Positions 8,221-16,103 of a DNA stretch of 35,451 bases are shown here, in pieces. A program made the translations under genes and the position numbers. The notes beneath the pieces are model-generated. The model did no database searches. It was given only the letters and a program-made list of their open reading frames with translations, and was not told where the DNA came from. Position 1 is the first letter of the stretch. Each line of letters begins with the position of its first letter. The stretch comes from Firmicutes bacterium HGW-Firmicutes-4 (GTDB taxonomy: Bacteria; Bacillota; Clostridia; Eubacteriales; Eubacteriaceae): positions 1 to 35,451 of the forward strand of contig PGZR01000017.1 of NCBI GenBank assembly GCA_002841405.1, written 5' to 3'.

Positions 8221-8236
8221 ATATAATCGATTATAT
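8221..8236 (+). promoter_or_regulatory. Candidate operator ATATAATCGATTATAT (site C)
   Basis: A perfect 16-base palindrome lies just after the expected transcription start. It is the longest of the three sites with the TAATCGATTA core. Confidence 0.6.
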
Positions 8237-8411
8237 ATAATATTTAAAAAATTATACGGTACAAAGAAAAATTAAAATATTGTAATTAATAGCAATGGTA
8301 TGAAAACGCTAATTTTCTTGTGGTTCTTAAAGCACCGCTTATAAATGCAAAAATTCTGTTGTTAGATTTTCAAGTATTTTAAAATTTTACTTTAAATTTG
8401 GAGGTTTAATT

Positions 8412-10790
8412 ATGTCTGATTGTGAAAAGACCAATTATATTGGTAAAAGTGTCCCGAGAATTGACGCATTAGAAAAAGCAACCGGTAAAGTGAAGTACTT
8501 TGAGGATTACCAGATCCAATACAGAGATTTGTTGCATGTAAAGGTTTTACGTAGCCCACATGCTCACGCTAAAATCGTCAGTATCGACGTGAGTGCTGCA
8601 GAGGCGCTTCCTGGTGTGGCAACGGTTGTCAAGGGAAGTGATCCCGATATTCCCTGGTCTGATATTCCTTATGGTTCCAGTTACTATGGAAATCCCGCCA
8701 AAGACGAAGTAATCTGGGCCGGACAGGCGGTTGTGGCAGTGGCTGCAGAGACCATTGAGATTGCTGAACAAGCATTGGAATTAGTCAAGGTTGTCTATGA
8801 AGAGTTACCTTATGTCACGGATCAGCATATTGCGATGGGACCAGATGCTCCAGAAGTAGTCAGCCCTGAATTAGGATTAGCCTGCGGATATATGGGATTT
8901 TGTGCGGACGGCCCAAATGTTGCCGGAAGCTATAAAATGACCCTTGGTGATGTTGACAAAGCCTTTGCTGAAGCAGATGTAATCGTTGAGGGAGAATTCC
9001 AGGCGAACAAAAAATCAACATCTCAAATTGAATGCAATGGCTGCATCGCAGAGTATCAATCTGATGGTGTTGTTAAGCTAATCTCTAATGGGATGGGCGT
9101 ACATGGGGTACTCAAAAAACATTTGCTGACCATGTACCCACAGCTGACGGCATCTACTCTGAGAGTTATTCAACCAGTTACCGGCGGTAGCTTCGGGAAT
9201 CGTCTATTCCCGACAGTAGAGCCACTAGCAGTACTGATGACATTAAGAACAAAAAGACCATGTTCTTATGTTTTGTCAAGAAAAGAAATGTTTACCTCAT
9301 CACCATCCAACTGGCCAGTTTTTACTAAGTTAAAACTGGGTGCGAAAAAAGATGGAACCATCATTGCTGAAGATTTTTATTTGGTTGAAGATGCCGGAGC
9401 TCAAATCAGAGGTTATTTTGATGGTCGTTTATCAGCATCTGGTTTAATGTGTGTCTATAACATTCCTAATGTCCGTTGTGATTCCTATGGCGTCAGAACA
9501 AACACCATGCCTTGTGCCCCCTATCGCGGTCTTGGCGTTCCCGAATCCGAATGGGCAATGGAAAATCTGATGGATGAGTTAGCCGAAAAACTGAACATGG
9601 ATCCACTTGAACTGCGTTTGAAAAATATCATCAAAAAAGGGGAATGTAATCCTTACGGAGAAAAAGTTACCAGTATTGCCATTGGAAAATGTTTAGAGGC
9701 TGTCGCAGAAGGGATCAAAATTAATGAACCCTGCCAGCAGGATGATGGTCCATGGAAATATGGTAAAGGAATTGCCGCAGGCGGAAAGCAGAACACCCCG
9801 CTTGGTCGTGCTGAAGCAGACTGTTTAATTCATAGCGATGGAAGTGTTGAAATCCTGGTCAGTTGTGATGAACAGGGTATGGGCGCCCAATCTGCACTCC
9901 GACAAATAGCAGCGACAGAATTACAGATTGATATTGATCGCGTTAAAATGACCCGTTCGGATACCGCTGTTACACCATATGATAATTTTGGAGCTTCCAG
10001 CCGAACAACTTATACAACTGGGAATGCCGTCATCATTGCATGTCAGGATGCGATTGACCAATTAAAAGAAGCAGCCGGCCGTGAAGTTGGGTTAGCAAAA
10101 AAACAGATCACCATCAAAAACGGAAAAGCATATGTTGTCGGATCAGACGTTGAAGTCATTGATATTAAAGATTTATTCAAACCATTTGATTTCTTCACCC
10201 AACAAACCTGGGGTCTGTTACAAGGGACACCCGTAAGAGGCCGCGGTGTATTCTGTCCAGCTCCAGCAGTACCATGGTTTGGTCCAGGTCATGAAGATGG
10301 CAGAACTCCAAGAATGTGGAATTGGTATCAGTACAGTGCTTTTGGCGCTGAAGTTGCCGTTAATGTTGAAACCGGACAAATTAAACTTCTGAAACTATTC
10401 AGTACCGCAGATACCGGAAACCCGATTAATCCGAAACTGGTTGAAGGTCAGATCGATGGCGGTGTCATCATGGCGCTTGGTTTCTCAACTTTGGATTATC
10501 ATATGTTTGAAGATGGAAAAATGATTAACCCGAATATGTCGGATTATCGTTTGCCAACAGTTTTAGAAACACCGCTTCAGAAAAACATTATGCGGGCAAT
10601 TCTTCCCGATCCATTACCAGATGGTCCGTTTAATGCAAAAGGCTGTGCCGAATCGATGATGATTCCGATTGGACCGGCAATTGCAGCAGCAGTTTATCAG
10701 GCGGTTGGAGTACGACCAAAAGAAATGCCAATGACTGCCGAAAGAATATTGAAGTTGATTAAAGATAAGGAGGCTAATGATGCAAAATAG
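8412..10790 (+). CDS. Molybdenum hydroxylase large (Mo-binding) subunit, xanthine dehydrogenase family
   Basis: This is the catalytic subunit of a cytoplasmic molybdenum hydroxylase, which inserts water-derived oxygen into a heterocycle, aromatic or aldehyde C-H. At 792 residues it has the usual length for a separate large subunit. The a/b-hammerhead domain lies at about residues 15-125 (RIDALEKATGKVKYFEDY, LRSPHAHAKI). It is followed by VTGGSFGNRLFP, the PYRGLGVPESEW motif and DEQGMGAQSALRQIAATEL. The catalytic Glu is expected at Glu747 in KGCAESMM. AES replaces the more common GE(P/A), and the GGxFG loop has Asn where GGK is frequent, so this is a divergent branch. GGAGG at 8400-8404 precedes the ATG. 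The substrate cannot be deduced. It heads the operon and overlaps the next gene. Confidence 0.92.
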   Translation: MSDCEKTNYIGKSVPRIDALEKATGKVKYFEDYQIQYRDLLHVKVLRSPHAHAKIVSIDVSAAEALPGVATVVKGSDPDIPWSDIPYGSSYYGNPAKDEVIWAGQAVVAVAAETIEIAEQALELVKVVYEELPYVTDQHIAMGPDAPEVVSPELGLACGYMGFCADGPNVAGSYKMTLGDVDKAFAEADVIVEGEFQANKKSTSQIECNGCIAEYQSDGVVKLISNGMGVHGVLKKHLLTMYPQLTASTLRVIQPVTGGSFGNRLFPTVEPLAVLMTLRTKRPCSYVLSRKEMFTSSPSNWPVFTKLKLGAKKDGTIIAEDFYLVEDAGAQIRGYFDGRLSASGLMCVYNIPNVRCDSYGVRTNTMPCAPYRGLGVPESEWAMENLMDELAEKLNMDPLELRLKNIIKKGECNPYGEKVTSIAIGKCLEAVAEGIKINEPCQQDDGPWKYGKGIAAGGKQNTPLGRAEADCLIHSDGSVEILVSCDEQGMGAQSALRQIAATELQIDIDRVKMTRSDTAVTPYDNFGASSRTTYTTGNAVIIACQDAIDQLKEAAGREVGLAKKQITIKNGKAYVVGSDVEVIDIKDLFKPFDFFTQQTWGLLQGTPVRGRGVFCPAPAVPWFGPGHEDGRTPRMWNWYQYSAFGAEVAVNVETGQIKLLKLFSTADTGNPINPKLVEGQIDGGVIMALGFSTLDYHMFEDGKMINPNMSDYRLPTVLETPLQKNIMRAILPDPLPDGPFNAKGCAESMMIPIGPAIAAAVYQAVGVRPKEMPMTAERILKLIKDKEANDAK

Positions 10791-11277
10791 AGAGAATTAT
10801 ATCGAAGTTCTATGTGAAGTTAACGGAGCACCGGTTAATTTGTTTGTTTCACCAGACCGAACTGTGGTTGATGTATTAAGAAATGAACTGGCTTTAACCG
10901 GAACAAAGCAAGGTTGCGATGATGGAAACTGCGGTGCCTGTACCATTCTGGTTGATGGTAAAGCAGTTAAAAGCTGTTCGATGCTGATCGGACAAATACG
11001 AAATAAAAAAGTGATTACGATAGAAGGTGTATGTGATGGTGAGAATCTTCACCCGGTGCAACAGGCTTTTGTTGACCGATGGGCCATTCAATGCGGATTC
11101 TGTTCTCCGAGCATGATTTTAACAGCGATTGCGATTCTAAATGAAAACCCTAATGCCAATGAAGATGACATTCGTGAAGGCTTACATGGAAATTTATGCC
11201 GCTGTACCGGTTATGTAAAAATTGTTGAAGCAATTGAAGTTGCACGAGATCAGATCAATGCTGGAGGTGCAAACTAA
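10780..11277 (+). CDS. Molybdenum hydroxylase [2Fe-2S] subunit
   Basis: This is the electron-transfer subunit carrying two [2Fe-2S] clusters. The plant-ferredoxin-type site is GCDDGNCGACTILVDG with a further Cys at KSC. The second cluster sits in QCGFCSPSM and HGNLCRCTGY. At 165 residues it has the normal length. Two ATGs are adjacent. The second (10780) is preferred because AAGGAGG at 10767-10773 is then six bases away. It overlaps the end of the large-subunit gene, and its TAA overlaps the ATG of the flavin subunit, so the three subunits are translationally coupled. Confidence 0.95.
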   Translation: MQNRENYIEVLCEVNGAPVNLFVSPDRTVVDVLRNELALTGTKQGCDDGNCGACTILVDGKAVKSCSMLIGQIRNKKVITIEGVCDGENLHPVQQAFVDRWAIQCGFCSPSMILTAIAILNENPNANEDDIREGLHGNLCRCTGYVKIVEAIEVARDQINAGGAN

Positions 11278-12146
11278 TGAAATTTAATGCATATTATGAA
11301 CCAAATACAGTGGAAGAGTGTGTCCAGATTTTAAGCGAACAAGGATCAGACGCTAAAATGCTGGCTGGTGGAACCGATCTGGTTATTCGCTTAAGAAGCC
11401 GAGTACTTAAACCAAAAACAGTTGTGAGCTTAAATGCCATTCCTGAATTAAGTGAAGTAACTTTGAAAGAAGATGGCCTTTATATTGGAGCTATGGCTCG
11501 CCTGATGGATGTTTCCAAATCGAAACTGTTAACTGGCGCTTGGAAAATTGTAAAAACCGGTGCCGGAAATGTATCCAGCATGCAGGTTCGAAACAATGCC
11601 ACCCTTGGCGGAAATACCTGTAATGCTTCCCCAAGTGCCGACACCGTTCCTGGTCTGGTTGTTTCCGGAGCAGTAGCCAATATCGTTGGCAAAAATGGTG
11701 ACCGAAGTGTTCTGCTGGAAGACTTTTTTACCGGCCCAGGCAAAACCGTATTAGCTGATGACGAAATGTTAGTGAGTTTTAAACTCCCAAAATACGCCGA
11801 TAAAACCGGTGCTGTTTACAAAAAATATTCAATCCGTGGCGATACCGATATTGCAATTATCGGCGTTGCGGGGAAAATCACTTTGAATGATCAGGGTGAA
11901 GTGGCTGATGTGAAAATTGCTTTAGGCGGTGTCGCCCCAACCGTTATGCGGGTGCCAAAAGCCGAAGACTTATTAACAGGAAAGAAACTGACCTTTCAAC
12001 TAATTGAAGAAGCTGCAGTGATCGCTTCAGAATCGTGTACACCGATAACCGATGCTCGTGCGACAAAAGAGTATCGAACTGAAATGGTTAAGGTTTGGGT
12101 ACGACATGTATTAACCGATGCGGCACAGGAAGCTCAAAACAACTAA
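11277..12146 (+). CDS. Molybdenum hydroxylase FAD-binding subunit
   Basis: This flavin subunit of 289 residues passes electrons from the iron-sulfur clusters to NAD or another acceptor. The FAD-binding AGGTDLVIRLRS lies at about residues 31-42 and the second flavin motif MQVRNNATLGGNTCNASPSA at about 102-121. The C-terminal CO-dehydrogenase-flavoprotein-type domain has IALGGVAPTV. No extra iron-sulfur insertion is visible, unlike the flavin subunit of 4-hydroxybenzoyl-CoA reductase. The start codon overlaps the upstream stop. A strong hairpin follows directly. Confidence 0.93.
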   Translation: MKFNAYYEPNTVEECVQILSEQGSDAKMLAGGTDLVIRLRSRVLKPKTVVSLNAIPELSEVTLKEDGLYIGAMARLMDVSKSKLLTGAWKIVKTGAGNVSSMQVRNNATLGGNTCNASPSADTVPGLVVSGAVANIVGKNGDRSVLLEDFFTGPGKTVLADDEMLVSFKLPKYADKTGAVYKKYSIRGDTDIAIIGVAGKITLNDQGEVADVKIALGGVAPTVMRVPKAEDLLTGKKLTFQLIEEAAVIASESCTPITDARATKEYRTEMVKVWVRHVLTDAAQEAQNN

Positions 12147-12154
12147 GCCAGTTA

Positions 12155-12197
12155 AGGAGCAGAAATGATGCCGCAAGGCATCTCTGCTCCTTTTTTT
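12155..12197 (+). terminator. Perfect intrinsic terminator inside the operon
   Basis: AGGAGCAGA plus GATGCC pairs with GGCATC plus TCTGCTCCT around a GCAA loop, followed by seven T. Only 40 bases separate it from the next start codon, with no room for a full promoter, so it probably lowers rather than blocks read-through. Confidence 0.85.
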
Positions 12198-12237
12198 ACA
12201 AATAAATTAACCCCACCTATTGAGAAAGGAAATTAAA

Positions 12238-13086
12238 ATGGAGAAACTAACACCTAATGTATATACAGAAACAAAGATTCGGGGGTGTAATCCCAGTATT
12301 GTATTCACAAGCGAAGGATCGGTATTTATTGATACCGCCCAGATTTTAACGGACTTGCTGGAAATGATTGCCTTTGCCGAAGAAAAAGGACCAATCAAAT
12401 ACATGATCAATACCGAGCCTCATATTGACCATATTTTCGGAAATCACTGGTTTGCCGGTAAATGTCCGGTTATAGGACACGAAGCAATTGACAAAGATTT
12501 CTTCCTGGTTCCTGGTGAAATGGATGGCTATGATTACTCTGTGGATGTATTGACCCGTCAGGATCCTAAAGGTCTGCCATTGATGCCATCCCGGGAAGAT
12601 TACATTATTAATAAACCACAAATTACCTTCTCTAAAGATATGTCAATGAAAGTTGGCGATCATACCTTTAATCTGTATCATACACCAGGACATTCTGATT
12701 CACAGATTGCCGTGCATGTGCCGGAAGAACGGGTTGTCTTTGTCGGAGATACCATTTTTTCTGACTGTCAAACCTGGTTGCACTCAGCCAACATTGATGA
12801 ACTGATTGCGTCACTCAAATTTATCTACACCCTGGATGTGGATTATATTGTCCCAGGTCATGGACCAGTTGTGAAAAAATCGTATATTTTAAAGCAGATC
12901 GGCTTTATCTATGAATGGCTAGCTGCTGTAGCTAACGGGATCGGAAAAGAATGGTCAGTTGAAGAGTGTGTTGAAAAAATCAGCTTTAAAGATCGATTTC
13001 CAGTGGATATTGGTCAGGATGAAATGATGCCTTATATTCAAACAACAAATATATTTAAGTGTTACAACTATTTAACTAATGGTTAA
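12238..13086 (+). CDS. Metallo-beta-lactamase-fold hydrolase with altered metal motif
   Basis: This is a probable metal-dependent hydrolase of 282 residues. The fold is shown by the motif series NTEPHIDHIFGN (Glu60, His62, Asp64, His65), HTPGHSDSQ (His152), FVGDTIF (Asp171) and VPGHGP (His208). The first His of the usual HxHxDH motif is Glu here, so metal site 1 should be altered. The frame opens at TTG 12220, but ATG 12238 follows GAAAGGA with proper spacing. The position between a hydroxylase and a dehydrogenase suggests that it opens a lactone, thioester or similar intermediate, but the substrate is unknown. Confidence 0.85.
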   Translation: MEKLTPNVYTETKIRGCNPSIVFTSEGSVFIDTAQILTDLLEMIAFAEEKGPIKYMINTEPHIDHIFGNHWFAGKCPVIGHEAIDKDFFLVPGEMDGYDYSVDVLTRQDPKGLPLMPSREDYIINKPQITFSKDMSMKVGDHTFNLYHTPGHSDSQIAVHVPEERVVFVGDTIFSDCQTWLHSANIDELIASLKFIYTLDVDYIVPGHGPVVKKSYILKQIGFIYEWLAAVANGIGKEWSVEECVEKISFKDRFPVDIGQDEMMPYIQTTNIFKCYNYLTNG

Positions 13087-13133
13087 GTTGGATACGAGGC
13101 TCATAACATATTCACAAAAGGAGGAAAATAACG

Positions 13134-14084
13134 ATGAAATTAGATTCAATTAATAACATTTCAATTATCGGAACCGGCATGATCGGTGCCAGTATAGCTG
13201 TACTATTTACCGGAAATGGCTATAAAACAACCATTCTAGCCTATAACGACGCCGAAATAGAAGCCGGAAAACAACGTTATCAGGCATGTTTTGAAGATTT
13301 GGTACAAAAAAAGCTGGTCACGGAAAAACAATATCGAGCCTGCGAGAAACTGTTGACGCTAACAACCGATTATCAGGACATTTCAGATACCGAACTGATT
13401 TTTGAATGTGTGGTTGAAAATCTGGCGGTTAAACATAGCGTCTATCAAGCGATTGAAGAAAACTGTCCCAACTTTAAAGCCATTGCATCATCGACATCAG
13501 CGATTTCAGCTGACGATCTTGCTGAAGGCTTGAAGCAAAAAGAAAAGCTGGTTGTGGCTCACCCCTGGAACCCACCCCACCTGGTCCCCTGTGTGGAGTT
13601 GGTGCCAAGCCAATGGTCAGCAACAGGCGTCATCGATGCCATTTATGAATTTTTGGAATCAGTCGGACGAAAAGTGGTGGTCATGAAAAAAGCCGCTCCC
13701 GGATTTATCGGTAACCGCCTGCAACATGCGCTATACCGGGAAGCCGTCCACATGGTGGAACAGGGCATCGCCTCGCCGGAAGATATCGACAAAACCTTGA
13801 AATACAGTTTTGTGCCCCGGTATACATCCATCGGCATTTTTGAACACTTTGATTATGCCGGATTGGATATGATCGTCAGCATTGATGACTACCTCTTCCC
13901 GGATCTTTCAAATGCAGACAAAACCCAGGAATACATCCGGTCACGCTTTGAAAAAGGCGATCTTGGCCAGAAAACCGGTAAGGGTGTTTACGACTGGTCC
14001 AAGGTCGATATGGACGAATTCCGGATGAAGGCCGCAAAACCATATTTTGAGTTTTTTAACTGGAGTCTACCAGAAGAAGACTAA
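13134..14084 (+). CDS. 3-hydroxyacyl-CoA dehydrogenase-like NAD enzyme
   Basis: This NAD-dependent 3-hydroxyacid dehydrogenase has 316 residues. The N-terminal Rossmann domain begins ISIIGTGMIGASIAVLF, the catalytic stretch is VVAHPWNPPHLVPCVELV (the His of the His-Glu pair in AHPWNPP), and the C-terminal helical domain includes FIGNRLQHALYREAVHMVE. The pattern AHPWNPPHLVP is typical of the lambda-crystallin/L-gulonate dehydrogenase/carnitine dehydrogenase side of the family rather than fatty-acid beta-oxidation. The real substrate may therefore be a free hydroxyacid. AAAGGAGG sits just upstream of ATG 13134. It is followed 37 bases later by the E1alpha gene. Confidence 0.85.
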   Translation: MKLDSINNISIIGTGMIGASIAVLFTGNGYKTTILAYNDAEIEAGKQRYQACFEDLVQKKLVTEKQYRACEKLLTLTTDYQDISDTELIFECVVENLAVKHSVYQAIEENCPNFKAIASSTSAISADDLAEGLKQKEKLVVAHPWNPPHLVPCVELVPSQWSATGVIDAIYEFLESVGRKVVVMKKAAPGFIGNRLQHALYREAVHMVEQGIASPEDIDKTLKYSFVPRYTSIGIFEHFDYAGLDMIVSIDDYLFPDLSNADKTQEYIRSRFEKGDLGQKTGKGVYDWSKVDMDEFRMKAAKPYFEFFNWSLPEED

Positions 14085-14121
14085 TGAGAAAATAATAATA
14101 AGTATTGAAGGGAGTATCAAC

Positions 14122-15087
14122 GTGATATCAAAAGAAAGAAAATTTTGGATCTACGAGATCATGAATAAAATAAGATATTTTGAATTAAAGGCCCTGCGCT
14201 TGTTTGAAGAAAATAAACTTCGTGGATCGGTTCATTTATATGCCGGTGAAGAAGCCGTTGCTGCCGCCGTTTGTTCCCAATTAACCGATGACGATTATAT
14301 TACCAGTACCCATCGGGGTCATGGACATTGTATTGCCAAAGGCGCTGAGCTGGATAAAGCCATGGCCGAATTAATGGGCAAGGAAACCGGCTACTGTAAA
14401 GGTCGCAGCGGTTCCATGCACATTGCCGATTTCACCAAGGGTAACCTTGGGGCAAACGCCATTGTTGGCGGCGGCATTCCGATCGCAACCGGAGCGGCTC
14501 TGGCAGCCAAGCTTCAGAAAAATGACAAGGTCGCTGTTTCATTCTTTGGGGATGGTGCTTCTAATGAAGGAACCTTCCATGAAAGTCTGAATCTGGCAGC
14601 GGTCTGGAAACTGCCCATCATCTTCGTTTGTGAAAATAATGGCTTCGGTATCTCGGTACCGGTTGCTCAGTCAACTTCTGTTGAAAACATCAGTGATCGT
14701 GCCGTCGGCTATGGGATACCGGGAGTAACCGTTGACGGAAATGATGTTTTTGCTGTATATGAAGCCTTTGAAACCGCCGTTAAACGGGCGAAAGCAGGCG
14801 ACGGTCCGACTTTGATCGAATGTAAAACTTATCGAACCCTTGGTCATTGGACCGGAGATCCCCAAACCTATCGGGATAAAAAAGATGTTGAAATGTGGCG
14901 AGATACAAAAGACCCCATTCAATTGTTCAAAAAACGTCTGGTTGACGCCGGCGATTTCACCGCCGCAGAATTAGATGAGGTTGAAGAAGCCGCTAAAGTT
15001 GAAGCTGATGCCGCCGCTGAATTTGCGATTAACAGTCCTAACCCGGATCCTGCCGATGTTATGGACGATGTTTTCTACGAAGCTTGA
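14122..15087 (+). CDS. Thiamine-dependent dehydrogenase E1 alpha subunit (acetoin/pyruvate dehydrogenase type)
   Basis: This is the thiamine-diphosphate-binding half of an E1 heterotetramer. The ThDP motif is GDGASNEG (143-150) through CENN (170-173), with HRGHGH (64-69) and GRSGSMH (94-100) as in acetoin and pyruvate dehydrogenases. The length is 321 residues. The frame is open from 14047, inside the upstream gene, but GTG 14122 is chosen because AAGGGAG at 14108-14114 precedes it by seven bases. This size and motif set are shared by acetoin- and 2-oxoacid-cleaving enzymes, so sequence alone does not tell whether the substrate is an acyloin, a diketone or a 2-oxoacid. Confidence 0.9.
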   Translation: MISKERKFWIYEIMNKIRYFELKALRLFEENKLRGSVHLYAGEEAVAAAVCSQLTDDDYITSTHRGHGHCIAKGAELDKAMAELMGKETGYCKGRSGSMHIADFTKGNLGANAIVGGGIPIATGAALAAKLQKNDKVAVSFFGDGASNEGTFHESLNLAAVWKLPIIFVCENNGFGISVPVAQSTSVENISDRAVGYGIPGVTVDGNDVFAVYEAFETAVKRAKAGDGPTLIECKTYRTLGHWTGDPQTYRDKKDVEMWRDTKDPIQLFKKRLVDAGDFTAAELDEVEEAAKVEADAAAEFAINSPNPDPADVMDDVFYEA

Positions 15088-15100
15088 GAAAGGAGCAAAA

Positions 15101-16081
15101 ATGAGTAAAAAAACTTACGCAACAGCCATTCGCGACGTCATTGCAGAAGAAATGCGCCGGGATGAAAATGTTTTTGTTATGGGAGAAGATATTGAGTTAC
15201 TGGGTGGTATTTTTGGATGTACCCGGGATTTATATAAAGAATTCGGCACCGATCGGATCAGAAATACGCCGATTTCGGAAGCCGCTATGGTCGGAGCCGG
15301 TGTTGGTGCCGCCTGTGCCGGCATGCGACCCATTGTCGAACTGATGTACATGGATTTTACCTTAGTTGCCGCCGATCAGATTATTAACCAGGCTGCTAAA
15401 ACCCGCTATATTTTTGGGGGCAAAGCGAAGATTCCCTTGGTCATTCGGGGACAACAGGGAATTGGCCGGGGCAACGCCGCCACCCACAGTCAGAGTCTGG
15501 AAACCATTTTTATGCATTTTCCCGGGATCAAGGTTGCCTGTCCTTCTAATGCCGCCGATGCCGCCGGTTTATTAAGAACTGCCATTCGGGATGATAACCC
15601 GGTAATGTTCTTTGAACATAAGGCGCTGTATGCTTCTAAATTCGAAGTGCCGGATGATCCGGATTTCTGTATCCCTTTTGGTAAAGCTGAGATTAAGCGA
15701 ACTGGTAAAGATGTCACCATCGTGGGTTCACTGCTCTATGTCAGCAGAGCCCTGGAAGCGGCAGCTGAACTGGAAAAAATAGGGATTGATGCCGAAGTGA
15801 TTGACCCCCGAACGATGGTACCTTTTGATATGGACACCATTATCGAATCGGTTAAAAAAACCGGAAAACTGGTTGTCGTTCATGAAGCCCATAAGGTAGC
15901 TGGTTGGGGAGCAGAAGTTGTTTCAGAAGTCGTTGACGGCGCATTTAAATATTTAGATGCCGCACCGATTCATCTCGGTGCCAAAGCCTGTCCGCTTCCT
16001 TTTAATATTGAATTGGAAAATGCGGTTGTACCCAGTGTGCAGCAGATCGTTGAAGCAGCAAAAAAAGTGTGTTATCGATAG
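15101..16081 (+). CDS. Thiamine-dependent dehydrogenase E1 beta subunit
   Basis: This is the partner of the upstream E1 alpha. The 326 residues contain the transketolase-type pyrimidine-binding domain (MGEDIELLGGIFGCTRDL, TPISEAAMVGAGVGAA, ELMYMDF with the catalytic-region Asp) and a C-terminal domain beginning near KDVTIVGSLLYVSRALEAA. HSQSLETIF and GIKVACPSN are conserved family stretches. The frame extends upstream to 14975, but ATG 15101 is preceded by AAAGGAG and gives the standard N-terminus MSKKTYATAIRDVIAEEM. Only 13 bases separate it from E1 alpha, which fits one complex. Confidence 0.92.
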   Translation: MSKKTYATAIRDVIAEEMRRDENVFVMGEDIELLGGIFGCTRDLYKEFGTDRIRNTPISEAAMVGAGVGAACAGMRPIVELMYMDFTLVAADQIINQAAKTRYIFGGKAKIPLVIRGQQGIGRGNAATHSQSLETIFMHFPGIKVACPSNAADAAGLLRTAIRDDNPVMFFEHKALYASKFEVPDDPDFCIPFGKAEIKRTGKDVTIVGSLLYVSRALEAAAELEKIGIDAEVIDPRTMVPFDMDTIIESVKKTGKLVVVHEAHKVAGWGAEVVSEVVDGAFKYLDAAPIHLGAKACPLPFNIELENAVVPSVQQIVEAAKKVCYR

Positions 16082-16103
16082 ATTCGATAGTTAGGAGGAT
16101 AGA

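Noticed and set aside
8210-8411. Riboswitch (for example molybdenum cofactor type) in the operon leader
   Set aside because: The leader is AT-rich and shows no strong paired structure or conserved motif that I recognise.
14047-14121. Upstream extension of the E1 alpha protein
   Set aside because: It lies partly within the preceding dehydrogenase gene, and a good ribosome site precedes the GTG at 14122.
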